Counted from the stretch's first letter, positions 32,508 through 41,330 are shown. The stretch is 43,332 nucleotides of DNA from an uncultured Oscillospiraceae bacterium (GCA_934569225.1 CAKTKC010000025.1:1-43332); one strand, 5' to 3'. Made by a program: numbers and translations. The notes: generated by a model not told the origin, from the sequence alone.

Positions 32508-33739
32508 AGTGTTTCCTCCTTTTTCTCTGCCGCCATCCCCGCGGCGTAGGCCGTTGCCCAGGCGATTTGCAGGTTGAAACCGCCGGTGTAGGCGTCACAG
32601 TCGATGACTTCTCCGGCGAAATGAAGCCCAGTCACAAGCTTGGATTCCATGGTTTTGGGGTCGATTTCCGATACCTTCACGCCGCCGCTGGTGATGATCG
32701 CTTCGGACACGGGGCGCTTGCCGGTGATGTCAATTGGGAAGGCTTTCAGCAGCTCCACCAATGCGCGGCGCTTCTGTTTTGTCAGGGAATTGGCCTGCAT
32801 TTCCGGGGAAATATCCAGTCTGCGCAGCACCACGGGGATCATGCTCCGGGGCAGTAAATCCACCAGTGCATTTTCCATACTCCGGTTCTGATACTGCTCC
32901 ATATCCCGCAGAATGCGGGCTTCCAGCTTTTCGCTTTCCAACGCGGGCTTCAAGTCCAGTACCAGGCGGCAGCCGTCCCCTTTTAAGTGGCAGCTCGCCG
33001 ACAGCACCGTGGGGCCGGAGACGCCGAAGTGGGTGAACAGCAGCTCGCCAAAGTCCTTGTAGAGCACCTTTCCCTTGGCATTCAGCAGTTTGACTCCCAC
33101 ATTCCGCAGACTCAGCCCCTGCATTTCCTGACAGTCGTTTCCCGCCGTTTCCAGCGGCACAAGGCTTCCCTCCGGGGGGGTGATCGTATGTCCCAGGGCG
33201 GCGGCAATGCCGTAGCCGTCGCCGGTGGAGCCGGTGGCAGGGTAGGAAGCGCCGCCGGTGGCAAGAATCACCCAATTTGCGGCAATTTCCTCACTTTGCG
33301 TCCTCACCCCGGTAACATGTCCGTCCTGGGTGAGAATATCCCTGACACGGGCGGTTTTCACGGTGATTTTCTGCCGGTGCAGCTCCGATTGCAGGCAGTC
33401 CAGAATGGACTGGGACTTGTCCGTCACCGGGAAGACCCGGTTTCCCCGCTCGGTTTTCAGGCGGCAGCCACGTTCCTCAAAAAAAGCCATCGTCTTTTCC
33501 GGCGGGAACGCCGTCATGGCGCTGTAGAGGAACCGCCCGTTCCGGGGAACGTTCTGCAAAACCTCCTGGGCGGTGCAGTTATTGGTCACGTTGCAGCGGC
33601 CTTTGCCGGTGATCAGCAGCTTTCTGCCCAGACGGTCGTTTTTTTCCAGAAGCAGCACCTTCTGCCCCCGCTTCGCCGCCGTAATGGCCGCGAACATCCC
33701 CGCCGCGCCGCCGCCGATCACGATACCGTCATAGCCCAT
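32504..33739 (-). CDS. BaiN/RdsA-like NAD(P)/FAD-dependent oxidoreductase (HI0933 family)
   Basis: The 411-residue flavoprotein starts with a dinucleotide site GGGAAGMFAA (8-17) and continues with EKNDRLGRKLLITGKGRCNVTN, split over about 32-53, which is a hallmark of the HI0933/YhiN family. The C-terminus has GGVKVSEIDPKTMESK and GLHFAGEVIDCDAYTGGFN (about 370-388), also typical. The group includes BaiN of bile-acid metabolism, but most members have no known substrate, so a bile-acid role should not be assumed. Its start overlaps the RpiR stop (TGATG). Confidence 0.9.
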   Translation of the reverse strand: MGYDGIVIGGGAAGMFAAITAAKRGQKVLLLEKNDRLGRKLLITGKGRCNVTNNCTAQEVLQNVPRNGRFLYSAMTAFPPEKTMAFFEERGCRLKTERGNRVFPVTDKSQSILDCLQSELHRQKITVKTARVRDILTQDGHVTGVRTQSEEIAANWVILATGGASYPATGSTGDGYGIAAALGHTITPPEGSLVPLETAGNDCQEMQGLSLRNVGVKLLNAKGKVLYKDFGELLFTHFGVSGPTVLSASCHLKGDGCRLVLDLKPALESEKLEARILRDMEQYQNRSMENALVDLLPRSMIPVVLRRLDISPEMQANSLTKQKRRALVELLKAFPIDITGKRPVSEAIITSGGVKVSEIDPKTMESKLVTGLHFAGEVIDCDAYTGGFNLQIAWATAYAAGMAAEKKEETL

Positions 33740-34605
33740 CAGCCGTCCACCCGCTTCTCATACACATCGTATTCTTCCCAGATACGTTCCAGATTGGCAA
33801 AGGTTTTGGACAGTTCCTTCTCCTTCTGGGCAGCAATGGCGACGATCAGAGCGTTGACGATGCTCAGCGGCGCCACAAGGGAGTCCACCAGGCTGACCAT
33901 GTCGCTTTTGGCGATCAGCACATGGTCGCAGCTGCTGCCTAAGGGGGACAGCTTGCTGTCCGTAATGCCGATGACCGTCGCCCCGGCAGAGCGGCAGTAT
34001 TTCGCGCCCTTGGTCGTGGTAGAGGAATACCGGGGGAAGGAGAAGGCGATGACCACGTCGCTGCTGTTCACACTGACAATCTTTTCAAACATCTCCCCCG
34101 CCCCGAAGCCGGAAACCACGTGGACGTTGTTGAACATATAATTTAAGTAGTACCCCAGGAAATTCGCCAGCGGCTCCACGGAACGGACGCCCAGAATGTA
34201 CACCCGTTTGGCTTTCAGAATGGCGTTCACGGCGGCGGAAAACTCCTCCCGGCTCACCATTTCCTCCGTCTGGCGGATTTTCTCCATATCGGAGCGAAGC
34301 ACCGTGGAGACCACGTCCTGATCGCCCAGGCGGTCGTTGGCAACCTCGATGCGCTGCACGGAGGTCAGGCGGTTGAGCACCATCTCCTGCATGGCCTTCT
34401 GCATACTGGGGTAGCCGTCAAAGCCCAGGTCAACGGCAAACCGAACCACCGTGGATTCCGAGACACCCACCGTTTTTCCCAGGCGGTTGGCCGTCATGAA
34501 TGCGGCCTTGTCGTAGTCCTCCGAAATGTAACGCGCGATCCGCTTCTGCCCCTTGGAGAAGGTGGGTTCCATCTCCCGCAGAGTGGACAATATATCGTAA
34601 CTCAT
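33739..34605 (-). CDS. MurR/RpiR family transcriptional regulator
   Basis: The 288-residue protein has the RpiR N-terminal DNA-binding domain (TANRLGKTVGVSESTVVRFAVDLGFDGYP at about 38-66) and a SIS domain (about 120-250) with VYILGVRSVEPLANFLG and VIAFSFPRYSSTTTKGA. The SIS loops differ from the aminosugar-type GxGxS and SxSGxT patterns, so its ligand may not be a classical sugar phosphate. AAGGAGG precedes the ATG. It heads an operon with a flavoprotein and an M28 peptidase. A lone TATAAT box lies upstream at 34689-34694. Confidence 0.88.
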   Translation of the reverse strand: MSYDILSTLREMEPTFSKGQKRIARYISEDYDKAAFMTANRLGKTVGVSESTVVRFAVDLGFDGYPSMQKAMQEMVLNRLTSVQRIEVANDRLGDQDVVSTVLRSDMEKIRQTEEMVSREEFSAAVNAILKAKRVYILGVRSVEPLANFLGYYLNYMFNNVHVVSGFGAGEMFEKIVSVNSSDVVIAFSFPRYSSTTTKGAKYCRSAGATVIGITDSKLSPLGSSCDHVLIAKSDMVSLVDSLVAPLSIVNALIVAIAAQKEKELSKTFANLERIWEEYDVYEKRVDG

Positions 34606-34688
34606 AGCTGCCTCCTTGTGCGGCGCTGTATCTTTTTTGCGGCAATCGACCAGGGCAGCCGCCCATTTCTGCCGAAAAGCCGCCTTAT

Positions 34689-34694
34689 ATTATA
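34689..34694 (-). promoter_or_regulatory. -10 box upstream of the RpiR/BaiN-like/M28 operon
   Basis: On the minus strand a perfect TATAAT lies about 84 bases before the start codon. A TTGCAA box is 20 bases upstream of it, beyond the usual spacing, so the promoter call is tentative. Confidence 0.35.
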
Positions 34695-34749
34695 CTAGCA
34701 AAATCGAAAGCATTTTGCAAGAGACAACCGCAGAAAATGCACGGAGATT

Positions 34750-35478
34750 TCAGATAGTGCCGGAATTTTCCGGTGTCCGCACCAATTCTGCAACCTCTGC
34801 CTCCGTCAGATAGCACCATTTTCCCGCCGGGAGATCTCCCAGGCGGAGACTCCCCTCCTGAATGCGGCGCAGCCGGGTGCAGTGCATTCCGGCGGCGTCG
34901 CACATCCGCCGCACCTGACGGTTACGGCCTTCGTGGATGGTCACACGGAACTTTGCCGACTGCCCCTCCGCTTTCAGGAGTTTCACCTTGGGCGGACGGA
35001 TGGTGTAGCCGTCCAGGGTGATGGGCTTCGCCAGGCGGCGCTCCCCGCCGGGCGTGTAGCCGGTGACCCAGACGTCATAGGTCTTCTCCACCTCATGCTT
35101 GGGGTGCATCAGGGCGTTGGCAAACGCGCCGTCATTGGTCAGAAGCAGAAGCCCTTCGGAATCCATGTCCAGCCGCCCGACGGGGTACACCCGTGCGCCG
35201 CAGTCCGCCACAAGACCGGCCACGTCCGGCCGTCCCCTTTCGTCGGACAGAGTCGTTACATAGCCACGGGGCTTATTCAATAAGATGTACACGTTCTTCT
35301 CCCGGACGGCCAGTGGCTGCCCCGCCACCCGGATATCGTCGGTTTCCGGATCGGCGCAGTCCCCCAGAGAAGCGGGGACGCCGTTGACGGTCACCTGCCC
35401 CGCCCGGATCAGCTCCTCCGCCTTCCGCCGGGAAGCCATGCCCCGGGCGGAGAGTATTTTCTGCAAACGTTCTGTCAC
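34750..35478 (-). CDS. rRNA pseudouridine synthase, RluB/RsuA family
   Basis: From GTG at 35478, with GGAGGAA 7 bases upstream, the protein has 242 residues. It has an S4 RNA-binding domain (about 1-60, LQKILSARGMASRRKAEELI) and a catalytic domain with GRLD, Asp104 being the nucleophile that makes pseudouridine in rRNA. An ATG 18 bases upstream lacks a ribosome site. It ends the scpA operon, 38 bases after dacF, which is the common Firmicute gene order. RluB is the likely subtype because of this context. Confidence 0.92.
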   Translation of the reverse strand: MTERLQKILSARGMASRRKAEELIRAGQVTVNGVPASLGDCADPETDDIRVAGQPLAVREKNVYILLNKPRGYVTTLSDERGRPDVAGLVADCGARVYPVGRLDMDSEGLLLLTNDGAFANALMHPKHEVEKTYDVWVTGYTPGGERRLAKPITLDGYTIRPPKVKLLKAEGQSAKFRVTIHEGRNRQVRRMCDAAGMHCTRLRRIQEGSLRLGDLPAGKWCYLTEAEVAELVRTPENSGTI

Positions 35479-35516
35479 GGTTCTTCCTCCCCGCATGGTC
35501 GTCCGGGAGCGGCATG

Positions 35517-36611
35517 TCAGCCGCTCCCTCTGTGGAATAGTTTTTGCCAGAAGCTCTTTTCCTCCGGCTGGGTCTGCTCGATGGTCGCGCCGTAGACGAC
35601 CGGGACTTTTCCTACAGCCTTGCCCTCTATCAGCACGTACACGACCCCTGCGTCCGCCCCCTCCACTGCCGGAGCATAGACGAATCCCGGGCCGGGCAGC
35701 GCCAGACAGGGGTGTTCCTCCGGCGCGACGGAATAGTCAAAATCCGCCGCCGCCAGCACCTCCACCCGCCGTTCCTCGCCGCCCACGACCTCCACGGTTC
35801 CCACCCGGTCGCCCTGATTCACGACCCGCTGAATGGTGTACCGGGAGAAGCCTTCTTCCATCAGCGCGGCATGGTCAGCCCAGTCGCCGGGGTCGTCGAT
35901 GGTCACGGCGATGATCCGCCGCCCGTCCCGCGTGGCGCTGGACACCAGAATCCGACCTGCGGCCTTGGTAAAGCCGGTTTTCACCCCGTCGGCGCCCGCT
36001 ACCCGCCACAGCAGCTTATTGTGGTTGGTCAGATACCGCTCCCCTACCTTGACATTCTTAGCGGAAACGGTTTTGTAAAAAATGGGATTTTCCATGGCAT
36101 AGGCCGCCAGTGTTCCCAAATCCTTTGCCGTGGAATAGTGGCCGGGACTGTCCAGGCCGTTGGGATTTTCAAAGTGCGTGCCGGTCAGGCCGAGACTGCG
36201 CGCCTTGTCGTTCATCAGCGCCGCGAAGCCCTCCACAGTACCGCCGCAGTAAATGGCCAGCGCCACGGCGGCGTCGTTGCCGGAGGACAGCATCAGCCCG
36301 TAAAGCAGCTCCTGCAAGGTGAGCACTTCCCCCTCTTTCAGGTACATGGAGGAGCCCTCGATGCCCACCGCTTCCTTTGGGATGCGCATTCTGTCCAGGA
36401 CGTTGCACTGCTCGCAAACGATCAGCGCCGTCATGATTTTGGTGGTGCTGGCGATCAGACTGCGCTCCGTGGGATTTTTCTCATAAAGCACCCGGCCGCT
36501 GACAGCGTCCACCGCATACGCCCGCCGGGCGGACACGGCATCCGCCCCCACAGGCAAAAACAGGACGGCGGCCAGCAATGCAGCCGCCGTCCCGGCGAAA
36601 AATCGTCTCAT
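35517..36611 (-). CDS. dacF: D-alanyl-D-alanine carboxypeptidase, DacF-like
   Basis: The 364-residue penicillin-binding protein (S11 family) trims the terminal D-Ala from peptidoglycan stem peptides. After a signal peptide (1-24) come Ser55-x-x-Lys58 (STTK), Ser110-Gly-Asn112 and Lys211-Thr-Gly213, followed by a C-terminal PBP5-type beta domain. The end is not strongly amphipathic (WQKLFHRGSG). It lies in an operon with gerW and scpAB, as dacF-type genes often do in spore formers. Confidence 0.92.
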   Translation of the reverse strand: MRRFFAGTAAALLAAVLFLPVGADAVSARRAYAVDAVSGRVLYEKNPTERSLIASTTKIMTALIVCEQCNVLDRMRIPKEAVGIEGSSMYLKEGEVLTLQELLYGLMLSSGNDAAVALAIYCGGTVEGFAALMNDKARSLGLTGTHFENPNGLDSPGHYSTAKDLGTLAAYAMENPIFYKTVSAKNVKVGERYLTNHNKLLWRVAGADGVKTGFTKAAGRILVSSATRDGRRIIAVTIDDPGDWADHAALMEEGFSRYTIQRVVNQGDRVGTVEVVGGEERRVEVLAAADFDYSVAPEEHPCLALPGPGFVYAPAVEGADAGVVYVLIEGKAVGKVPVVYGATIEQTQPEEKSFWQKLFHRGSG

Positions 36612-36670
36612 TTCTTCTCACCCGCGGCTATTGTGTCCCGTTTTGAGGGAAACTATGCGCCGCGGATGGG

Positions 36671-37048
36671 TCAGTCTTTCTTCTTTGCGTCCAGGTAGGC
36701 CGTGAGCTTGTCCAGCGTGTCCGGCACCATTTCCACGATGCGGTCGGCAGTGGAGCTGGCAGGCTCCGCCACGGGCATCATGCGAACGTTTCCGTCCTTT
36801 ACGATCAAAAAGCAGATGGGCGTCACCTTGACGCCGCCGCCCACGCCGCCGCCAAAGGGATTGTCACCGGCAGCCGTCTTCTTGGTGAAGTCGGAACCGC
36901 CGCCGCCAAAGCCGACACTGACCTTGGAAACGGGGATGATCGTCACGCCGTCGGGCGTGGAGATGGGTTCGCCGATGACGGAGTTTACGTCCACCATCTC
37001 ACGAATCTTCTGAATGGTACTTTCAAGCATATTGGGAATCTGGCTCAT
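36671..37048 (-). CDS. ytfJ: GerW family sporulation protein (YtfJ)
   Basis: The 125-residue protein has the GerW/YtfJ pattern: an N-terminal ESTIQKIREMVDVNSVIGEPI, split over about 9-29, a Gly-rich block FGGGGSDF and GGGVGGGVKVTPICFLIV (about 66-83). In Bacillus the homologue supports germination. I chose the ATG at 37048; a GTG three codons earlier has the ribosome site too close. Its 5' end overlaps the ytfI-like gene by 26 bases, indicating translational coupling. Confidence 0.9.
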   Translation of the reverse strand: MSQIPNMLESTIQKIREMVDVNSVIGEPISTPDGVTIIPVSKVSVGFGGGGSDFTKKTAAGDNPFGGGVGGGVKVTPICFLIVKDGNVRMMPVAEPASSTADRIVEMVPDTLDKLTAYLDAKKKD

Positions 37049-37688
37049 GGGTAGCACCGCCTTTTCGTTTTTTCTGAAGTTTCAGGAATTCTCTCAGCGC
37101 CCGGACGCCGTACACGATGGCAAGACCCAGAAGTCTTCCCAGCGTAATGGTCAAGTCCAGCCGCGCAATGACCAGTGTTTCGGACGCGGTAAAGTCGCAC
37201 TCGACCTCCACATCCCGTTTTTTTATCACGAACAGCCGTTCCAGCCGGGGCATCAGATTGCCCACCGCCGTCCAGGCTCTTCCGTAATTGACCGCAAGGT
37301 CGCAGGGGTCGCCCCCTGCCAGTATCAGCTTCAGCTCCAGGCGGTTCACCCGCAGCTTCCGTCGGAAATCTCCCAGAAAGTTCAACGCGACCTTTACCAA
37401 TGGCAAAAAGCCCAGCAAACTGCCGCCCTTTTCTTTCTTGTCCGCCGGAGGCTCCTGTTTGGGGGGCTGGGGCGGCTTTGGGAGGGATTCTTCCTGTTTT
37501 TTCGGCTGTTCCGCCGGTTTTTTCACAGGTTTCGGCTTTTTCTCCTTCTTTTTTCGGGGGAACAGGGTCAGCCGGACGGGGCCAAAAATGACGCGCAGCA
37601 GCGCTCCCTCCCCGCTGTACCGGGCGCTGACGCCCAGGGGCAGGATTCCCAGAAGGAATATCACGCCCAGCGCAATCCACCAGCCCAT
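37023..37688 (-). CDS. ytfI: DUF2953 protein (YtfI-like)
   Basis: The 221-residue protein has one N-terminal membrane segment (about 3-22), a short beta-rich stretch (RYSGEGALLRVIFGPVRLTLFP), a Lys/Pro/Glu-rich linker (about 45-88) and a second hydrophobic domain ending in a basic tail. This is the DUF2953 layout, usually found directly before ytfJ. Its function is unknown, with a sporulation-linked role suggested by gene order. Its start overlaps the scpB stop by one base. Confidence 0.8.
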   Translation of the reverse strand: MGWWIALGVIFLLGILPLGVSARYSGEGALLRVIFGPVRLTLFPRKKKEKKPKPVKKPAEQPKKQEESLPKPPQPPKQEPPADKKEKGGSLLGFLPLVKVALNFLGDFRRKLRVNRLELKLILAGGDPCDLAVNYGRAWTAVGNLMPRLERLFVIKKRDVEVECDFTASETLVIARLDLTITLGRLLGLAIVYGVRALREFLKLQKKRKGGATHEPDSQYA

Positions 37689-38254
37689 TATGCTTCCTCC
37701 CCGATGGGGGGCTGCTCAGGCAGCTCCACCGGCTCGCCAAAGGTGATCTTCTCAATGGGTGGCAGCTCTTCCAGAGAGCTGAGGCCGAAGGTACGCAGAA
37801 AATCCGGTGTCGTTTTATACTGAATCGGGCGACCCGGAACATTCAGACGTCCCGCCTCCTCGATGAGCTTTTTGTTCAGCAGCGCCGCCACGGAATAGGC
37901 GCTGTCCACGCCGCGGATCTGCTCCACCATGGCTTTCGTCGCCGGCTGGTAGTAAGCGATGATGGTCAGGGTTTCCAGCTGAGAGGAAGACAGCTTGGGG
38001 GGCTTTCGGGTCTCCAGCGCCTTCGTCACATAGTCCGCCATCTCCCCGGAGGACACCATCTGGTAGCCCTTTTCCAGCTTGAGAATGCGGATTCCCCGGC
38101 GCTCAAAGGCATATTTATCCGCCAATTCGTCGGCGGCCTTTTCCACATCCGACGCGTCCGTTTCCAGCGCGGCGGCGAGTCTGGCAATATCGATTCGCTC
38201 GCCCGCGGCAAAGAGAATGGCCTCAATGGCGCGCTGTAACTGTTCCGATTCCAT
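37688..38254 (-). CDS. scpB: Segregation and condensation protein B
   Basis: The 188-residue protein has two winged-helix domains as in ScpB, with typical segments IEAILFAAGERI (about 11-22) and ETLTIIAYYQPATKAMVEQIRG, split over about 93-114. It joins ScpA and SMC in the complex that organises the chromosome. Start and stop overlap neighbouring genes by a single base each. Confidence 0.95.
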   Translation of the reverse strand: MESEQLQRAIEAILFAAGERIDIARLAAALETDASDVEKAADELADKYAFERRGIRILKLEKGYQMVSSGEMADYVTKALETRKPPKLSSSQLETLTIIAYYQPATKAMVEQIRGVDSAYSVAALLNKKLIEEAGRLNVPGRPIQYKTTPDFLRTFGLSSLEELPPIEKITFGEPVELPEQPPIGEEA

Positions 38255-39045
38255 CAGGTCATCTCCTCTCTTGGGTGTTTATCCAACAGACGGACGTTAG
38301 GGTTTTCCCCGCCGGGGTCGTCCTCCAGCGTCACAGAGTTCGTCTTACATAAATCCAGAATGGCGAGAAAGGTCGCCACAACCTCCGAGCGGCTCCGGCT
38401 GCCCCGGAACAGGTTCTTTAGCCGCTCCACGCCCCGCAGCAACAGCTGACGCAGCACCTCGCCGGTTTTCCGGCCGATGGGGTACGGCTCCTTGCCCACG
38501 ATGCCCCGGAAATTCGCCGTGGGCGGGGGCAGCTGGCGCTGACTGCGCTCGGCAATGATGTCCAGCGCCCGCAGCAGGTCAATCACGTCGTGCTGATAGC
38601 GGTAGCCCTGCTCCCTGCGCAGGGGTTCCGGCTCCTTGGTGAACAGGCACCGGCCGATTTCATTCCTCGGTTCCAGCACCGCCACGGCCTGCCGGATCTG
38701 CTCCATGGCTTCCTTGCGCTTGCGCTCCACCAGCGACTGGCGCAGCAGGTCAAGCTCGCTTTCCGCCTCGGCCTGTTCCGCTGCCGACAGAAGCATTTTG
38801 GTTTTGATCAGCATCAGGTGGGACGCCATGGTGATGAACTCGCTGGCGATCTCCATATCCATCCGCTTCATTTCGTCCAGATATCCCAGATACTGCTCCA
38901 GGATCGCGGAAATGGACACATCCTGAATTTCGATTTTATTCTTGCTCAGCAGCTCAAAAATAACATCCAGCGGCCCCTCAAAATCCTCCAGCACGTCGGA
39001 TTTGGTATGGACGATGCCCTCCAGACGGTATTGCGGTTCTCCCAT
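38254..39045 (-). CDS. scpA: Segregation and condensation protein A
   Basis: The 263-residue kleisin bridges the SMC heads. The N-terminal FEGPLDVIFELLSKNKIEIQD, split over about 22-42, and the following SEFITMASHLMLIKTKMLL (67-85) are diagnostic. The C-terminal winged helix lies at about 195-250. AAAGGA precedes the ATG by 7 bases. It is the first gene of scpA-scpB-ytfI-ytfJ-dacF-rluB. Confidence 0.95.
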   Translation of the reverse strand: MGEPQYRLEGIVHTKSDVLEDFEGPLDVIFELLSKNKIEIQDVSISAILEQYLGYLDEMKRMDMEIASEFITMASHLMLIKTKMLLSAAEQAEAESELDLLRQSLVERKRKEAMEQIRQAVAVLEPRNEIGRCLFTKEPEPLRREQGYRYQHDVIDLLRALDIIAERSQRQLPPPTANFRGIVGKEPYPIGRKTGEVLRQLLLRGVERLKNLFRGSRSRSEVVATFLAILDLCKTNSVTLEDDPGGENPNVRLLDKHPREEMT

Positions 39046-39089
39046 AGCGGCTTCCTTTGCTAAATCTAAATCAATACATACTTTCGGAC

Positions 39090-39118
39090 ATTATAGCATT
39101 CTTTTCCCCCGGGCGCAA
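39090..39118 (-). promoter_or_regulatory. Promoter of the scpA operon
   Basis: On the minus strand TTGCGC (39113-39118) and TATAAT (39090-39095) are 17 bases apart, with TGC before the -10 box. Confidence 0.7.
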
Positions 39119-39162
39119 CCCTAATATTCCATTAACTTTCATGAACTTTCTTTCAGAAAATA

Positions 39163-39191
39163 TTGCAATTTTCGATTTTATGTGGTATCAT
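39163..39191 (+). promoter_or_regulatory. Promoter of the small membrane protein gene
   Basis: TTGCAA (39163-39168) and TATCAT (39186-39191) are 17 bases apart, 30 bases before the GTG start. Confidence 0.65.
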
Positions 39192-39221
39192 GTTTGTAAC
39201 CGAAATTCGGAGGGATGAGAA

Positions 39222-39518
39222 GTGGCAAAACGGAATCGTTATCGTGAGATGGAGAGTTTGATGACCAGGGTCATTATTGGCGACGCGCTGGTGTTTGTGC
39301 TGTATCTGCTTTGCGCCGGTCTTGGCTGGACCGTTCTGAAGGTGACCACCGCCATTATCGCCATTCTTGGTTCCCTTTTATGCCTTGGCTGGCTGGTCAT
39401 CACCGGCGAGTTCTCCCGCCGCCGGAGTCTGTGGATGGTAACGGGCTTTATTGCAATCGTTCTGTGCGTGCTGGTATCCCTGCTTCTGGGCTATCCCGGC
39501 CCTGCGCCTACTGTGTAA
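39222..39518 (+). CDS. Small three-span membrane protein of unknown function
   Basis: The 98-residue protein has a basic N-terminus (MAKRNRYREMES) and three membrane segments (about 16-35, 37-60, 70-90) joined by a short RRRS loop. The start is GTG with GGAGG 8 bases upstream. It has its own promoter and a UUCG-capped terminator, so it is expressed as a single gene. I do not recognise a family. Confidence 0.75.
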   Translation: MAKRNRYREMESLMTRVIIGDALVFVLYLLCAGLGWTVLKVTTAIIAILGSLLCLGWLVITGEFSRRRSLWMVTGFIAIVLCVLVSLLLGYPGPAPTV

Positions 39519-39527
39519 CTTACATCT

Positions 39528-39557
39528 AAAAAGCGGCAGCTTCGGCTGCCGCTTTTT
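39528..39557 (+). terminator. Bidirectional terminator with TTCG loop
   Basis: AAAAAGCGGCAGC (39528-39540) pairs fully with 39545-39557 around a TTCG tetraloop. It sits between converging genes and suits both strands. Confidence 0.92.
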
Positions 39558-39572
39558 ATGTTCTCTATTGGC

Positions 39573-41273
39573 TTATCTATAGAACGTATTTCCTCCGATA
39601 AATTCCCGCACCAGACTGGTGGGGGGGATTTCGTCGTCCACGTCCGCTTCCTGGATGTAGTTGAGGATTTTGACGATGTTGCGCACCTCGTCGTAGCACT
39701 CGTCCTCCGGCTGAACTGCGGTGAGCAGAGGGAAAATATGCTTTTTCAGCACCGCCAGCTCGTAGAGCGTGGAGCTGTTGAAAATCACGTCGGCATTCTC
39801 CTGATAGGGGAATATCCACCGCTTTTCCCCCCGCTGGACGCTGTCCCACATGGAGAGCGTATGCTGCACCGACGCGCCCCGGGTTTCGTAGTCCCGGACG
39901 ATGCGCCGCAGGAGCCGCAGATAGCTGGTGGGAATCCGGTTGTGATTGTCCAGGTTCAATGGCAGCAGCGGACTGACGTAAAGGCGGAAAATCAGCTTTT
40001 TGTCCACGCTTCCCGGCAGCATGGCGGGGTTCAGGCCGTGAAGTCCCTCCACGATGATGACGGAATCCGCTTCCAGGCGCAGCCGTTTGCCCCGCCATTC
40101 CCGTTTTCCGGTGAGGAAGTTGAAGGACGGAAGCTCCACTTCCCCGCCCGCCAGCAGCGACGCCATGTCCTCCCGGAACAGGGCGCAGTCAATGGTGTTG
40201 ATATGCTCCAAGTCCAGCTTGCCGTCGGGGCCGGGAGCGATTTTGTCCCGGTCTATGTAATAGTCGTCCAGACTCATGAGAATGGGCTTTTTCCCGTGGA
40301 CACGGAGCTGGGTGGCAAGGCGGTTGGCCGAGGTCGTCTTGCCCGAAGAACTGGGGCCAGCCAGCAGCACAGCCTTCGCCCCCCGCTGGCACACCAGATC
40401 CGCCACCTGAGAAAACCGCTTTTCGTGCAGGGCTTCGTTGACGCGGATCAGCTCACGGATGCGGCCGGAATTCGTCAGGTCGTTGAGGTCGGCCACCGTC
40501 TGGCACTCCATCAGCTCGCCCCAGCGCTCGCCCTCGTTATAAACGCTGAAAAAGTTGGGCATAGGCGGCACCTTGGCACAGATCTCCGGATTGCTGTCGT
40601 CCGGATAGACGAACACAAAGCCGCCGTCCGCCGGGAGAATGTCCCACACCGTCAGATATCCGGTGGAGGGCATCATCTCGCCGTAGTAATAGTCGGCGAA
40701 GTCCCCGTAGGCATACTCGTCGAAATAATCCACCGTCCGCCAGGACAGGAGCCTTGCCTTGTCGGTCTGCCCTTCCTCCCGGAACCGGCCGATGGCCTTC
40801 TGCAGCTTCACCCGGCGGCGGATCAGGGGAATGTCCTGCCCCACCAGCTCACTGACCCGCGCTTTCAGGGTCGAAGCGGAAAAATCCTTTGCCCACGCAA
40901 CGCTGATGTACACGCTGGAACCCAGCGTGCAGGTCATTTTTGCCGTCGCCTCCGGCCACAGCTGCCGGATTGCGAGGAAAATGACGAACTGCGCCGTGCG
41001 GATATAGCACTCCTTACCCGCCGGGTCGGCGTAGCGCAGCAGCCGGACTTCGCCGTTGGACGCCGCCATCGCCCGGCGCATGGACTGGCGGTCGGCTTCC
41101 GCCTCTTTCTGCCGCACGGGAATATAATTTAATGTAAAGACCTCACCGGCGATCTTCGCGGCAAGGGGTCTTTCCGTCAGCGTACCGCCGTCCAGCCCCA
41201 GCTGCTTCACCAGTTCCAGCAAACTCTGTCCCGGCTGGGGCAGCACCTTCCGTCCGTCCATTGTCAAATCCAT
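39573..41273 (-). CDS. Nucleoside (uridine) kinase with TGS/ThrRS-like N-terminus
   Basis: From the ATG at 41273 (GGAGG 7 bases upstream) the protein has 566 residues. The first 60 are a TGS-like domain, about 60-230 resembles the ThrRS/AlaRS second domain, and the C-terminal half is a uridine-kinase/phosphoribulokinase fold with P-loop GPSSSGKT (306-313). Later residues SLDDYYIDRDKI and VIIVEGLHGLNPAM are typical of Udk. It probably makes UMP/CMP from nucleosides in the cytoplasm; the role of the synthetase-like part is not known. A 29-bp palindrome covers its -10 box. Confidence 0.88.
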   Translation of the reverse strand: MDLTMDGRKVLPQPGQSLLELVKQLGLDGGTLTERPLAAKIAGEVFTLNYIPVRQKEAEADRQSMRRAMAASNGEVRLLRYADPAGKECYIRTAQFVIFLAIRQLWPEATAKMTCTLGSSVYISVAWAKDFSASTLKARVSELVGQDIPLIRRRVKLQKAIGRFREEGQTDKARLLSWRTVDYFDEYAYGDFADYYYGEMMPSTGYLTVWDILPADGGFVFVYPDDSNPEICAKVPPMPNFFSVYNEGERWGELMECQTVADLNDLTNSGRIRELIRVNEALHEKRFSQVADLVCQRGAKAVLLAGPSSSGKTTSANRLATQLRVHGKKPILMSLDDYYIDRDKIAPGPDGKLDLEHINTIDCALFREDMASLLAGGEVELPSFNFLTGKREWRGKRLRLEADSVIIVEGLHGLNPAMLPGSVDKKLIFRLYVSPLLPLNLDNHNRIPTSYLRLLRRIVRDYETRGASVQHTLSMWDSVQRGEKRWIFPYQENADVIFNSSTLYELAVLKKHIFPLLTAVQPEDECYDEVRNIVKILNYIQEADVDDEIPPTSLVREFIGGNTFYR

Positions 41274-41301
41274 AACGTTACCTCCTTGGGGAAATTGCAC
41301 A

Positions 41302-41330
41302 AAACGTGTGCTATATTATAGCACACGTTT
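41302..41330. promoter_or_regulatory. 29-bp perfect palindrome over the -10 box of the nucleoside kinase gene
   Basis: AAACGTGTGCTATA (41302-41315) and its exact complement (41317-41330) flank a single central base. The site covers the -10 box, so a bound dimeric repressor would block the promoter. Since it lies just after the stop of the HAAS gene and is followed by TTTTGTGC on the minus strand, it could also end that operon. Confidence 0.6.

Noticed and set aside
32504..33739. Bile-acid operon assignment from the BaiN-like flavoprotein
   Set aside because: No other bai genes are in the window, and most HI0933-family proteins have nothing to do with bile acids.
39558..41132. 524-codon open frame antisense to the nucleoside kinase
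   Set aside because: It has no domain pattern and mirrors the codon structure of the kinase gene on the other strand.
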